Shown piece by piece: positions 11,762 to 23,560 of a DNA stretch of 64,000 bases. How positions within the stretch are numbered: position 1 is the stretch's first letter; each line of letters begins with the position of its first letter. The translations under genes and the position numbers were made by a program. This DNA comes from Coptis chinensis (lineage: Eukaryota > Streptophyta > Magnoliopsida > Ranunculales > Ranunculaceae), in the NCBI GenBank assembly GCA_015680905.1, contig CM027378.1, forward strand, positions 88,007,501-88,071,500, given 5' to 3'. The notes beneath the pieces were generated by a model. It ran no database searches and was not told where the DNA came from. It worked only from the letters and a program-made list of their open reading frames with translations.

Positions 11762-13271
11762 TCAATTCTTATTTACTGATTTCCCCCCAGGGCGAAGCCT
11801 TGTCTTGGGTGGAGAAACCTTTTGCAACTTCCATTGCGGCATATATCCTCTTTTCTTTGCTGTGTTATCCCCTTTATCAGGTGGTAGATTTTCCTCTGCC
11901 ATGTCTGCCCATCTATTCGATGTGGAACCCCAATCTTTATGCAACTCAGAGATCTCCGCGTGCTGCGTACCCCCAGAACATGGAGGAGTACTCCTCTCTT
12001 CATTGTTTCTCTCGATTGCATCCTGTTGCAGGCTAGTATTGTTGGAGTTCTCCTGGTCCCCATGAGCAGTACCCTGATGGACCACCATATGGAGAACCAT
12101 ATCTGCCTCCACATTTACAATATCTCATTCCCTTTCTCCCGATCTTTGATGGAATGATAAGGTTATCACTCATATCATGTAACACCATAGCCAAAGAATC
12201 TGAGGAGACCTCCTTATCCACATCCACAATATCATTTGCCACTTGCGGCTCTATAGCGTCAAAGAAAACCTCTTTGACAGCCCCTTCCACCTCTTCACTG
12301 ATTGTGTTCAAGACCTCGAAATTGTTATTTACCACCGGTCCACTAGCCGTTCCTGAGGTACTACCTTGCTTGACTTTCCAGACCTCCGAACTAGTTTCCC
12401 CGTGTTCCCGCCTATGCCTGTGTCCCCTTTTCCTCTTGGGAAGAGAGACGTCTGTGGGAGGAGGGGGAGGGGTCGAGTCTGTGACCACAATTTTCCCGCC
12501 TACACTCATGGCCCTCTTAAGCTTCTTACATTCCGTTACAAGGTGCCTGACAATTTTACAGTGATTGCACATCTTAGGCAAGTTGCCCACTTCCACTGTT
12601 CGCTAAAAGTTATAGTGAGGCGTTTTTACATATATCTGATCCGGTAACGGCTTCGACAAATCGATGTCCACCAGAATGCTTGCGTAATACCCATACTCTC
12701 TACGCAATGTTTTCTCGTCTATTTGCATTGGGTAACCAACTCCTCGTGCAATAGAGAGCAGCGTTTCCGGCACCCAGAATTCTTGTCCAAGTCTCGGCAG
12801 ACGAATCCAAACCAAAGCATGTGATTGTCTCTGCAATTCTGGATTGAAATTGGGACTCCATTGACTTAGACGGAGAGGGACCTCGTCAAAATTCCAGGCC
12901 CCCTGAGCCCATACTCTATTCATGTCATCTGTATTTGAGAAGCGAAGGAAGAGGAAGCCTTTCCTAATTGGCGTGATAAGCCACTCCCCAGATGGATTCC
13001 ATTTTTCCTTTGCCAGTCTTCTGACCTTCTCAAGCGGCATCTTCACCAAGTCAATACGACCAATGAGGCAGTGTCTGCAGTACTCCAATCCTTTTTCATA
13101 GGCGGAGGGTGTGATGGTGATGGAGGGGTAGTCACCCATCTGTTCTGGAGGTGAGAGATCATTCATCACCACCTGTGGCAGAGGGTTTTTCTTTGTAGCT
13201 TCTGCATAGCTCCTGACTGGTAAGTTATTAGCATGCTCCATCCATGCTAACGGATAAACTTCTTTTGACAT
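11762..13271 (-). pseudogene. LINE ORF1: DUF4283 domain and CCHC zinc knuckle
   Basis: RNA-binding ORF1 protein of the LINE. The first segment (13271 down to 12603, 222 codons) has the DUF4283-type core: GEWLITPIRKGFLFLRFS, AQGAWNFDEVPL, WIRLPRLGQEFWVPE. An in-frame TAG (complement of 12603-12605) interrupts it, and the frame continues with a zinc knuckle CNHCKIVRHLVTEC (Cys-x2-Cys-x4-His-x4-Cys), a basic KRKRGHRHRR patch and an acidic region to about 12033. The remaining C-terminus lies in another frame (about 12112 down to 11762), so at least one frameshift is present. It sits immediately 5' of ORF2. Confidence 0.85.
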
Positions 13272-13344
13272 AATAATAAGATTTCAGTGCATCCTAAAGA
13301 TGTAAATGTAGTTACTTATTGATAGATTTGATAACCAAGTGTTT

Positions 13345-14395
13345 TTTTCTCCATATTCTATATTGTTTTTATTTGTTTCAATATGTGGTTGTTATTTTTT
13401 ATTCTCCACTCTTAATTTCCTAAGAGCATTTCTAGACCAATTCGTGCATGGGTAGACATCAATGATTCTATCCATAATATCTTTAGAAGTTGAAGTAATC
13501 CAAACTTACTTTCATGGTTGTTATTTGGTTATATTTGCATAATCTGATAAGTTCAGTAGTGTACTCAAGTGGGAATGAATTACTTTGTACATGTTTAAGG
13601 TTTGTGTGTTAGTGGTTTACATGCCGATGGTATTTTGGAGTAGATAAATTTCTCAGGGAGTGTCAGTGGTGCTGCCAGAAATAAGAGATTCTTACATGGA
13701 AACACAAATAGGAGATTTTTCAATAGAAGGTGAGTTAGTAGACTAAATGAGGTTTTCTTATTTTTTAGAGTATGTTTTGCTGAATATATATATAACAACC
13801 ACATATTGAAACAAATAAAAACAATATAGAATATGGGGAATAGTCCAACAACTTCACAAAACACAACCTAACTTAGTTATATCGTATTAGATTTGTAAGG
13901 TGTACTTATGATTATGATTATTATTATTATTATAATATTATAATCATAAGTAAACCTTGCAAATCTAATATGATATAACTGAGTTAGGTTGTGTTTTGTT
14001 ATTTGGTTATATTTGCATAATCTGATAAGTTCATGGTCGTTGTTTAAATTTTGAATGGGGTTCTTGGTGTTAGTAGTGTACTCAAGTGGGAATGAATTAC
14101 TTTGTACATGTTTAAGATTTGTGTGTTAATAGTTTACATGCCGATGGTATTTTGGAGTAGATAAATTTCTCAAGGAGTGTCAGTGGTGCTGCCAGAAATA
14201 GGAGATTTTTACATGGAAACACAAATAGGAGATTCTTCAATAGAAGATGAGTTAGTAGACTAAATGAGGTTTTCTTATTTTTTAGGGTATGTTTTGCTAT
14301 AATAATAATAATAATAATAAGTAAACCTTGCAAATCTAATACGATATAACTGAGTTAGGTTATGTTTTGTGAAGTTGTTGGACTATATATTCAAA
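13345..14395. repeat. Cluster of palindromic and direct duplications
   Basis: Several arms interlock. (a) About 50 bp at 13348-13398 (TTTTCTCCATATTCTATATT...) is repeated inverted at 13787-13838. (b) About 230 bp at 13552-13780 recurs as a direct repeat at 14070-14300. (c) A near-perfect hairpin spans about 13855-14002, with arms of about 60 bp around an ATT-rich centre. (d) A third copy of its right arm, extended by TTGTTGGACTATAT, lies at 14315-14385, inverted relative to 13838-13915. This looks like a foldback or MITE insertion followed by a segmental duplication. It lies between the LINE and the NPH3 fragment. No protein is encoded; open frames here are repeat artefacts. Confidence 0.85.
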
Positions 14396-15015
14396 ACTTG
14401 AAACTGTACTTCTAAATTTTTTGGTCATACTAATTTTATTGTGACCATATGTCTATGTTAGAACATTTGTGTCGTTCAGACTACCATTCTTCAAATGCAT
14501 ACTTAAAGTAAAATGATGTAAACTTACATGATAATATAGATACTTGAGAGAAACCAAAAGGTTCCATGATCATGTATCATAATAGTTGAGTAATATGCTC
14601 ATATGGATTTATTTTCTTAAAATTGAAGTTCAAGCACACAACATAATTCATATTTGATATTTCTTAAATTTTATGGGAGTCGGTTTCCCCGATTTTCCGG
14701 TTCACAAGTTAATGTTTAATATATCTTAAAGTTAAAGCAGTCGGTACTGCATTTTTCGACCCAACTACCCAGTTGGGTACGTTTGATTGATTTTCTAACC
14801 TGATTGTTTTGTGTGTTCTTAGATTCAGGTGTGCCATTAATTTAATATAATGCTGATTTTCTTTCACATGCGTTGCTTTACTATATTTTTGTTAGCCTTA
14901 AGCTACTTCATTGGTACTTTCGTCCCACTTACAATTACAAAAGAAAGGATTTCTTAGCACTTGGTTTATTTTGTAACAAATCAAAGATGAATAATCTAAA
15001 AAAACATCACATTTT
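14396..15015. other. Non-coding spacer before the NPH3 fragment
   Basis: AT-rich, with no recognised protein. It may contain intron sequence brought along with the NPH3 exon or the 5' part of a Helitron, but I see no diagnostic TC start. Confidence 0.35.
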
Positions 15016-15219
15016 GGGTATGAATTTGAAGGTCTTGGCTCTCCAAGTCATGGCTCAGTCCTGAAGGTTGGACGGCTCATTGATGTTTATCTAGTGGAAA
15101 TTGCGCCTGATCCATATCTAGATCTACGGAAATTCATTGCTATCATTGAAATATTGCTTGACTATGCCCGAGTTATTGATGATGGACTCTACAGAGCAGT
15201 TGATATATATTTAAAGGCA
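15016..15219 (+). pseudogene. Captured exon fragment of an NPH3-domain gene
   Basis: The frame through 15061 reads SVLKVGRLIDVYLVEIAPD, DLRKFIAIIEILLDYAR, VIDDGLYRAVDIYLKA. This is the start of the NPH3 domain of BTB/NPH3 phototropic-signalling proteins (family wording: KVGRLVDSYLAEIAPD, DYARVIDDGLYRA). The likeness stops right after YLKA, where sequence of intron type follows, so one exon or part of one is present. No BTB domain or downstream exon is seen. A host-gene piece inside a transposon, next to a minisatellite and a Helitron-like terminus, suggests transduplication. There are no stops within the matching part. Confidence 0.8.
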
Positions 15220-15719
15220 AGTTATCCAACTTTTTGTTTTTGTTAGTGTTGCAGTCTGAATTCATTTCTAATATAGAGTGATGCTGTGATTCAGTGTTAA
15301 TTTGACTCTTTCTTATGCTTCACTTCACTTCACTTTAATTTGTGATGGGGTTCTAATTAATAGATTTCTTTCATAGAACAAAATTGAAATTTTTATCACA
15401 GGTTTGTTTTGAAATTTTCATGTTTTTAAGAGTACATGATTTTTTTTGTAATTGCACTATTAGTAAATTAAGTATTTATTTGCCTTCTATCACGTACCAC
15501 ATTCCACATTTGTCTATGATGGTTTTCAAATATTAAACCATGAAGAGGAGTATCTGAGTTTTTTTGGAAAAAGGGTCATTGAATCAATAAACATATCAGT
15601 GCTCATGCTCTTTACGTGCTAACATGAATTAGCAAACGATAAACATTCTTATTATCTGCTTTGAGGACTGTACATAATGATAAATAGAAGTTGGTATTAC
15701 ACACCAACTTTGATAATTA
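15220..15719. other. Spacer between NPH3 fragment and minisatellite
   Basis: T-rich sequence that may be the captured intron following the NPH3 exon, grading into the first recognisable repeat near 15720. No gene is seen. Confidence 0.35.
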
Positions 15720-17860
15720 TAAGGAAATCAGAAACTGGACACAAATGTATTGAACCAACCCCAAAGAATAATTAACGGGAAATAGGATAATAATGAGAAA
15801 TCGCAAGTTGGATGCAACAACATTGAACTAACCCCAAAGAATAATTAAAGAGAAATCGGAAAATGGATGCAACACTGCATTGAACTAACTCAGAATAATT
15901 AACGGGAAATAGGAAAATGGATGCAACACTGCATTGAACAAACCTCAAAGAAAAATTAATGGGTAATCGGGAAATGGATATGAGTGCATCGAACTAACCT
16001 CAAAGAATAATTAACAGAAAATCGAAGACTGGATGCAACACTGCAATGAACTAACCTCAAAGAATAATTAAAGGGTAACTGGAAATAGGAGACTGGATGT
16101 AAATGTATCGAACTAATCTCAAAGAGTTATTAATGCAAAATCAAAAAATTGGATGCAAATGCATTGAACCAGCCAATGTCAAAGAATATTAATGGGAAAT
16201 CAGAAACTTGATGCAAATGCATTGAAGAAACCTCAAAGAATAGTTAACAGAAAATCGGAAATTGGATGCAACATTGCATTGAACTAACCTAAAAGAATAA
16301 TTAACGGGAAATCAAAAATTTGATGCAAATGCATCGAACTAACCTCAAAGAATAATTAATGAAAAATTGGAAACTGGATGCAACTATATTAAACTAACGC
16401 CAAAGAAAAGTTAACGAGAAATAAAAAAAACTGGATAAAAATGCATTGAACTAACCTCAAAGAATAATTAATGGGAAATAAAAAACTAGATGCAACTGCA
16501 TAAACTAACCTCAAAGAAATAATTAACGGGAAATAAAAAATTGGATGTAAATGCATCAAACTATCCTCAAAGAATAATTGATGTGAAATTGGAAACTGGA
16601 TCCAAATGAATTTAACTAACCTCAAAGAATAATTAACAGAAAATTAGAAGCTGGATGCAACTGCACTGAACCAAAGAATAATTAACATGACATCGAAAAC
16701 TAGATGCAAATCCAGCTAACTAACCTCAAAGAATAATTAATGGGAAATCGGAAACTGGATACCTCAAAGAATAATTAATGGAAAATAAGAAATTTGATAC
16801 AAATGCATTGAGCTAATCTCAAAAAATAATTAGTGGGATGAAAATTGAAAACTGGATGCAAATGTAATGAACTAACCTCAAAGAATAATTAACGGTAAAT
16901 TGGAAACTGGATGCAACACTGCAATGAACTAATCTCATTGAATAATTAACAGGAAATTGAAAACTAGATGTAACACTGCAATGAACTAACCTCAAAGAAT
17001 AATTAACGGAAAACTAGGAACTGGATACAAGTGCATTGAACTAATTAACCTCAAAGAATAATTAACGGGAACTCGGAAACTGGATACAAATGCATCAAAC
17101 TAACCTCAAAGAATAATTAACGGTTAATCAGAAACAACATCAAACTGCATCAAACTAACCCCAAAGAAAAATTAACAGAAAATCGGAAAGTGGATGCAAC
17201 TGCATCAAACTAACCTCAAAGAATAATTAACAAAAAATTTGAAAACTGGATACAACTGCAAGGAACTAACTTTAAAGAATGATTAATAGGAAATCAGAAA
17301 CTGGATGTAAATAAATGGAACTAACCTCAAGGAATAATTAACGACAAATCGGAAACAGGATGCCAATGCATGGAACTAATCTCAAAGAATCATTCAGGTG
17401 TAATCGAAAAATGGATGCGAATGCATCAAACTAACGTCAAAGAATAATTAACTAGAAATCGAAAACTATATGCAAATGCATTAAACTAACCTAAAAAATA
17501 ATTAACGGGAAATCAGAAACTGGATGCAAATGCATTGAACTAATTAAACTCAAATGATAATTAACTTGAAATAGAAAACTGGATGCAAATGCATTGATTT
17601 AACCTCATAGAGTTATTAACACACAATCCAAAACTAAGTGCAAATTTATGAAACTAACCTCAAAGAATAATTAACAAAAATTGAAAAATGGGAATTCAGA
17701 AATTGGATGTAATTGCATTAAACTAACCTCAAAGATGAATTAACAGAAAATAAAAAATTGGATACAAATGCAATGAACTGATCTCAAAAAATATTTAACG
17801 GAAAATCAGAAATTAAATACTAATGCATTGAACTAACCTCAAAACATTGTTGTTTTATGT
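15720..17860. repeat. Minisatellite array, about 55-57 bp units
   Basis: About 38 degenerate tandem copies of a unit with words CTAACCTCAAAGAATAATTA, then AACGGGAAATCGGAAACTGG, then ATGCAAATGCATTGAA. Units with GCAACACTGCATT are two bases longer than those with GCAAATGCATT. Several units are truncated. The array is non-coding on both strands. It lies between the NPH3 fragment and a Helitron-like 3' end, where minisatellites of plant Helitrons often occur. Confidence 0.93.
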
Positions 17861-18144
17861 GTAGTGGAAATGTCTCAACAAGTATATGATTTGGAATGAC
17901 TTGCTATTCAAGTATATTCAATATGAATTTCGCCTTATTGGGCATTCTCACAAAATTTTTATCAAACTTCTATTATTAAACAACAAAAAGAACTCGAAGG
18001 GTTTTTATAAAAGTGCGTTATTATTATTATTATTTTCTGGAGTGTGATTTTCATGATGCAAGAAATTTGGATGAGTGACCAATGTAATATTCATATCTCA
18101 TAAATGGATCTATCTACATAGTTCAAATATTTTTTAGAATAATT

Positions 18145-18186
18145 TAATATAACGGCCCATGTTCGTAGGACGGGTTCGAAAGCTAG
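18145..18186 (+). repeat. Possible decayed Helitron 3' end
   Basis: GGCCCATGTTCGTAGGACGGG is followed by TTCGAAAG and CTAG (18183-18186), then T. The order (GC-rich imperfect hairpin, short AT spacer, CTAG before T) matches the clear Helitron 3' end at 48988-49017, including the TTC after the hairpin. The stem is poorly paired, so this is tentative. Confidence 0.35.
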
Positions 18187-19250
18187 TCTCTCTTGAAGGA
18201 AATGGATTCTTCTCCTCATCCCCTACATTGTTGACGTTCATAGTACAAGCTACTAAGTATCCGTATGGACGAAAATTCTGGCATACATTAGCATATTGAC
18301 TTACACGCGGGAAATATGACGATGATGAGTTGATGACTGTATAGACACAAAAAGTTACATGCCGAATCTTCAAATTTTTGCATCTATGGCGACACTTTCT
18401 AGTTGGGGACGACTAGTACAACACATGGCCCAACACATAAAAACAATAACGAAGTCATCTCTCATTGGTTGCAGGAATCTACGTCGCCACAGAGAAAAGA
18501 TTTAGTTCACGAACAAAAAACCAAAATTAAAGCAAAAAATAATGTAAAGTCTCTCAACTTCTCGTAGATGCAAAAAAAAAAAAAAAAAAAAAAACAAACA
18601 AACAAACAAACAAAACGTCTATCCTCCACCACATTTTCTTTTCTAGGTAAACTCTCTCCTCCTTCACATCTCTTCTGCTGCACTTGGTTAAAATAAAAGT
18701 ATAATTTTTACTTAAAATCTTAGAAATTTTTTGTCCAAATAGAAATTAAGTCGTAATTAAATTGTGGAATATAATGCTCAAATATTTTTCAATTTCCCTT
18801 TCTTCATTGTTTGACAACAATCTGACGAAGAGAAACAAAAGACTAAGACAACTGATAGTGCCAAAGGCATCGATACAACCTGTGAGCAAATTGGTAAAGA
18901 GGGAGAAATTATGATACAACTCGTGAGCAAATTGGTAAAAAGGGAGAAATTTTGACTGGTAAGGAACTAAGGATTAATTAATTTTGACAACTTCTTAGAC
19001 AGACATCCTCACTTCTATCAAATAAATATGGAACACCATTCTTCTGCTCTATTACTGCTAATCAACTTAGTAGCACACGGTGGATTATCGCCGTAAAATA
19101 CGTTAAGGACAAACATTGTAATATTTGAACAACCCATTGATGCATAATTTCAAAACATTAAACTGCCTACCACTATTTTTAATAACTTGGTGCGATTCTT
19201 TTCCCCCGAGCTAATTTTAGGACTAATGGAACTAATATTTGCTAGCTTAT
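18187..19250. other. Non-coding; short tandem duplication and simple repeats
   Basis: Contains an A run followed by (CAAA)n at about 18570-18615, and a 40-bp tandem duplication at about 18873-18952 (GAGCAAATTGGTAAA twice). No gene is seen. Probably internal sequence of the 26-kb element. Confidence 0.5.
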
Positions 19251-19661
19251 TGAACGGGGCTATAATTCCCCAACTTATATCTGTAGTGATCAAGTTCTTC
19301 TTCTAAGATCGGTTATAGATTGAATAGGTTTGGATTGAATTGAGAATCAAGAAGAAGTAAAACTTAAGCTTTTGTATTCATCAGTAATGGCAGTTACAAA
19401 GTCGCTCAAACTCTCTCGCTATTGCTCTGATTTTACAAGTTTTTCTAGAATAAATCGAATGAATCTTTCTTTCTCTTTCCAGTCTTTATATAGTGTTCCA
19501 TTTGTAGTCTTGCCCAATCACTTCCTAACACATGTCCATTCTCTTCTTCCTCCTCTTTTTCCCGCTTGAACCTTTAACATACGAACACTAACCACAGACA
19601 TTTCGAGTTAGTTTTGATATTACCGGCATAAATATTGGCCTGACAATATTTGCCCACGACA
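19251..19661 (-). repeat. 3' LTR of the Tat element
   Basis: 411 bp. On the minus strand it starts TGTCGTGGGCAAAT and ends CCCCGTTCA. It contains a TATA box (CACTATATAAAG) about 150 bp in. The boundary with the polypurine tract supports the TG start. Its only partner would be the absent 5' LTR, so it cannot be confirmed by pairing within this window. Confidence 0.75.
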
Positions 19662-19674
19662 TCGCCCCCTCTCG
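19662..19674 (-). promoter_or_regulatory. Polypurine tract of the Tat element
   Basis: On the minus strand CGAGAGGGGGCGA lies directly before the TGTCG start of the 3' LTR. This is the expected plus-strand primer position and it fixes the LTR boundary. Confidence 0.75.
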
Positions 19675-20225
19675 AAATTTTCAAACTTCAAACCTCGAAA
19701 ATTTGAATGTTTCGAAAATCGATCGCGAAAAAAATCAAATTTACAAAATTGAAATTCAAAAACTCAAACGGTTACTGTTTGGAAAAGAAAAAATCGGGCC
19801 CATATCGCAAGTATAAAAAACTCGCTGTCCCTTTCTCTCTCTTAAATTATTTGCCAAACTTAAACATCCAAACCCTACTGCCATTAACCAAATCTTCCAA
19901 AAGCTTTGGTTTGTTCTTACTCGCTGACAGATTCTTAAAGTACCTGAAAGTTCCTGCAAATTGAACAGGTTAATCATGCAAAATTATTAAACTACTTTTC
20001 TTTCTATTTTTTCATACCCAACTTCGCGTCTGTTCCGCTTTTCAAATTAAAACGTCTAAGGTTAGGGTTAGGGCTTGAACTTGAACGTTTTATCTGTACA
20101 ACCACTATACTAACTAGATTTCTAAACTATATATTTTGATATGTTTCAAGATGGTTAGGAGAAAAACTTGTGTTAATTTTAGGCAAACTATCTCGAAACG
20201 ATCCTGGCTTTGACATCAAGAACGT
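19675..20225. other. Spacer between polypurine tract and antisense ORF
   Basis: AT-rich; presumably the promoter and leader of the plus-strand extra ORF. GGTTAGGGTTAGGG at about 20060-20075 is two telomere-like words, too short to mean telomeric origin. No other feature is seen. Confidence 0.4.
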
Positions 20226-21688
20226 ATGATTTTGAGACAAACACCATCACCTCGAACCCCGTCACTGTCACCACGAAACCTCAATATATGTATAATAAAT
20301 AATATACTATACAATTGTACTGAGTATAGCAATAGTAGTATTGATGAAGAATATAATTCTAATAAAAAATTTATTGTTTCTAGTGATACCGACATGTCGA
20401 ATGAAGGTATTGAGTCTGAAGATAGAACCAGTTCTTCTTCCTCAGCCTCGACATCACAAAGGACTGAAACTGATGAACCAGCATGGTGCCCAACGTATCT
20501 TGTTGATGACATATCATGCCACCCTTTCGAGACTGTGACCTTGGAATCGGAGCGTGAAATTATAGAGGATAACAGCATATGAAATGGTGGTTTGAATCCT
20601 CACTTCCCAAAAAGACCCAACTTAGAAGTAGTTAGAGATGCATATCAAATACCTGATACTGCCACTCTTCAACACTATGCTGGATGTAGGAAAGGCACCA
20701 AATGTCAAAATGGTGATGCCCAGTCAATCATCATCACTGTTGGGCACCTAGCTGCTAGTTTGCATCTCCCTTTGATTGACCTCGATCGAGAGGTACTGAA
20801 CCATTTGACCATCTCCCCTGGCCAAAGCACGGGCAATTTTTGGAGATTGATGTACATTTGTAACTACTATAATGCGCATATTGAACCCGATATACAGAGA
20901 TCCCAAAAAATCCGGCTTATCGATATTCAGACCCATTATACCTTTATCGAACGTACTAAAAAAAATCCAAAAACGGTTCAACTGAGCCTAGTGGCTATTT
21001 TTATCCCAAGAAACGAAGTAACCGACAGGGCATCATAAGAGTGAAGCGAGATAGTGACTTTAGATGGTCACTCTATCCTCTCATCATATCTAGTCAATGG
21101 GACATGGGAGTCATCCGCATCTATCGTTGTTCCCTCCTTAGTACATCGTGTTTTTAATCTTGGAGGTACGTTCATTATGACCCCATCTCTAAAAAGTTTT
21201 CAACACTCCATCTTGGACCTTTTATCTGATTGGCCTACACTTGTGCCATTGTTTCAGTACTAAGACCTGCCACTTCGAGAGGTCATGGAGAGTACTAGAG
21301 TAATGGAGCTTCTGAAAGGCACTGATGAAGAAATAACTGCTAGAACTGGTGTTGATAAATATGGAAATCCAGTCTTGAATGTTGTCTTACAAGATGTCAA
21401 CAATTATGTTGCTCCTTTATATACCTTAAAGAGTAATATGCTTAAAGGTCAAGATCCTTCACCTCCCCAAACTGTTATACTCCCCAAAATATAGAAGAAG
21501 ACGAAAAAGAAAAAGAATATGAAGATGAATTGCTTTGAGACCCATATTGCTATGAAAAAGGTAATGATGGGTCTTCAACTAATGGTGATGACGAGGATGA
21601 TGGTGATGACGAGGATGATGAGGATGATGGTGATGACGAGGATGAAGATGAAGACGAAGACGAAAACGATGATGAAGATGAAAACTAA
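20226..21688 (+). pseudogene. Antisense extra ORF of the Tat element (Transposase_28-like)
   Basis: Plus-strand frame, opposite to gag-pol, between the end of pol and the 3' LTR. It opens with a Ser/Glu-rich N-terminus, passes a single TGA at 20580-20582, then reads LEVVRDAYQIPDTATL, HLAASLHLPLIDLDREVLNH, ISPGQSTGNFWRLMYI. This pattern (IPDxV, GLRLPLP, PAQLxPNSWR) is known from the 'putative gypsy type transposon' proteins (PF04195). A frameshift near 20975-21000 is followed by GYFYPKKR. The C-terminus (21560-21688) is an Asp/Glu-rich tail from GATGA repeats. Extra antisense ORFs at this place are described in Tat elements such as maize Grande; their role is unknown. Confidence 0.7.
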
Positions 21689-21929
21689 TGTTTTCTTTAT
21701 GTTATTTACTTTTCAACTCTATGTGTAACAGCTCTATTTTGCTTATGTTATCCCCTTTCAAAGAATTATTATCGCACTACTTTTGCTTAAAAAAATGTTC
21801 AATTTTTCTATATTGCAACACCTAAAAAACTCATCTATAAATATTAGCAAATGGCACTTGTAATTATTTGAAACTCAAGTTGGAAAATCAAGAAAGAAAT
21901 ATCCCTTATGTTACATATCTTAGGTGTTT

Positions 21930-22430
21930 GCCTCCTTGTTCTTTGACTTGGTATCGAGCATACGATACCATATATACCAGGATTTTCATCACCATCTTGA
22001 CCTGATATCGACATTTCTGTCAATACCAGGATTTTCATCACGATCTTGACCTGATATCGGCATTTCTGTCAATACCAAGATTTTCATCACGATCTTGACC
22101 TGATATCAACATTCCTGCCAATACCATGATTTTTTTACCCGAACTCGACATTGTTGCCAAGAACTAGATTTTTTTACCCGAACTCGACATTGCTGCCAAG
22201 AATTATATTTTTTTACCCAAACTCGACATTGTTGTCAAGAAATGGATTTTTTAACCCGAACTCGACGTTGCTACCAAGAACTAGATTTTTTGTTTGACCT
22301 AGTATCGAGATGAGGATCTACAAATCTCTAGGGTTTTTTGTTTGGCCTGGTATCGAGATGAGGATCTACAGATCACCAGGTTTTTTGTTTGACCTGTTAT
22401 CAACATATAATTCTAGAGATACCAAGATTT
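21930..22430. repeat. Three short tandem-repeat blocks in Tat 3' region
   Basis: Three adjoining families: about 48-bp units with GATCTTGACCTGATATCGAC (three copies, from about 21985); about 38-bp units with ACCCGAACTCGACATTG (four to five copies, 22138-22290); and about 47-bp units with TTTTTTGTTTGACCTGGTAT (three copies, 22285-22400). They share the words GACCTG and TATCGA, so may be related. Tandem repeats between pol and the 3' LTR are a known habit of Tat elements. Confidence 0.8.
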
Positions 22431-22521
22431 GCAATACTTGTATAGGGCTTTTGGAAATATCAATCTCTTTATTGAATGCATAACTTCGAAAAATACATCA
22501 TGATACCTAGAATATTATTTA

Positions 22522-23560
22522 TTAATAAAATGTTTTCAAATTGCTTATATTTTGAGGCTTTGGTAATATTACACCTTCAGCCATTTTTAGGTAGTAAGCT
22601 CCATTTATTCCCACTTTGTGAATGATGTAATGCCCATCCCAGCTTGCTGCTAGTTTGCCAGCCCCTTTCTCTTTAATTAGTTGCTTGAGTGGCCATTTTC
22701 AAGACCAAATCACCTTCTTGAAAATGTATTTCTCTCACTTTCTTGTTGAAAGCTTTTCTGAGCTGTTGATGGTATGTGTCGAACCTTAATCTTGCTTGAT
22801 CTCTTGTTTCCTCGAGATTGAGAACTTCTGTTGCCATTACTTCATTATTTTGGCCATTCATTAAGACTTTGGTTTTGGATGTCGATACCACCATTTCTGA
22901 TGGAGTTACTGCTTCCATGCCATAAGTTAATGTAAAAGGAGGTTCACCCGTGGAAATTCGAGGTGTCGTTCTATAAGTCCATAGAACGCTGTTTAATTCA
23001 TCCATCTAGAGACCTTTCTTGTCTTCCAGTTTTTTCTTGATATTATCCATGATGGTTTTTTTTATTGCTTCTGCTTGCCCGTTACCCTGAGTATAATATG
23101 GCGCAGATGTGAAATGTTTTACCTTGTATGATTCCAAGAAAGCTTTTACTTTTCCTCCCTCGAACTATTGATATAATGGCATATGGCAACCCGTATCGAC
23201 ATATTACTCTTTTGAAAAGAAAATTTATCACATCTTGCTCTTTTATGTGCTGTAAGGCAATGACCTCTACCCACTTGGTGAAATAGTCTATGACCATGAG
23301 CATGAATCGTCTTTTACCTCTTCCAAGTGCAAGAGGACCGACAATATCCATGCCCCATAGCACAAAGGGCCATGGATTCGATACCCAGTGCAACTCCTCA
23401 GCTGGAACATGTATAGCTTTTCCATGTATTTGGCATTGCATACACTCTTTAGCATAACAAAGACAATCTCTTCATATCTGAGGCCAAAAATATCCTTGCC
23501 TCGTTATTTTATTTGCCAATGATCTTCCAGCTGAATGGTTTCCACATTCTCCTTCGTGGA
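22522..23560 (-). pseudogene. Tat integrase, degraded
   Basis: Zinc-binding part: HEGECGNHSAGRSLANKI (end of the preceding frame), then, past a TGA, CLCYAKECMQCQ. Core: WGMDIVGPLALGRGKRRFML has the first catalytic Asp, but where ISDNG is expected the frame reads IISIVRG, so the second is lost. GNGQAEAIKKTI retains the Glu, in a different frame. The C-terminal part (23005 down to 22673) reads WTYRTTPRISTGEPPFTL and FQEGDLVLK, and the protein ends NGAYYLKMAEGVILPKP... at TAA (complement of 22522-22524). Catalytically dead. Confidence 0.88.

Larger units (their letters stand above)
7600..13285 (-). mobile_element. L1-like non-LTR retrotransposon (LINE), nested
   Basis: The minus strand reads, in order, an ORF1 with a DUF4283-type domain and zinc knuckle, then an ORF2 with endonuclease, reverse transcriptase, zf-RVT-like region and RNase H, the standard plant L1 arrangement. 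ORF1 begins at 13271 and ORF2 ends at 7613, so the element is nearly full length. I could not find a clear poly(A) tail (it would appear as T near 7550) or a target duplication, so the outer limits are approximate. Several stops and frameshifts make it inactive. It is inserted antisense into the 26-kb element. Confidence 0.88.

Noticed and set aside
8603..12647. Many plus-strand open frames of 60-136 codons
   Set aside because: Shadows of the minus-strand LINE ORF1 and ORF2, which carry the recognisable domains.
16389..16625. Minus-strand frame in the minisatellite
   Set aside because: Repetitive translation of the 56-bp units, interrupted in neighbouring units.
15720..17860. CRISPR-like array
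   Set aside because: Repeats are contiguous and degenerate without unique spacers, and this is a plant nuclear sequence.
20055..20083. GGTTAGGGTTAGGG as an interstitial telomere
   Set aside because: Only two repeat words; expected by chance in a window of this size.
20216..20578. Minus-strand 120-codon open frame
   Set aside because: Opposite-strand shadow of the plus-strand extra ORF, which has the family motifs.
21519..21728. Met-rich open frame
   Set aside because: Out-of-frame reading of the GATGA repeats that encode the acidic tail of the antisense Tat ORF.
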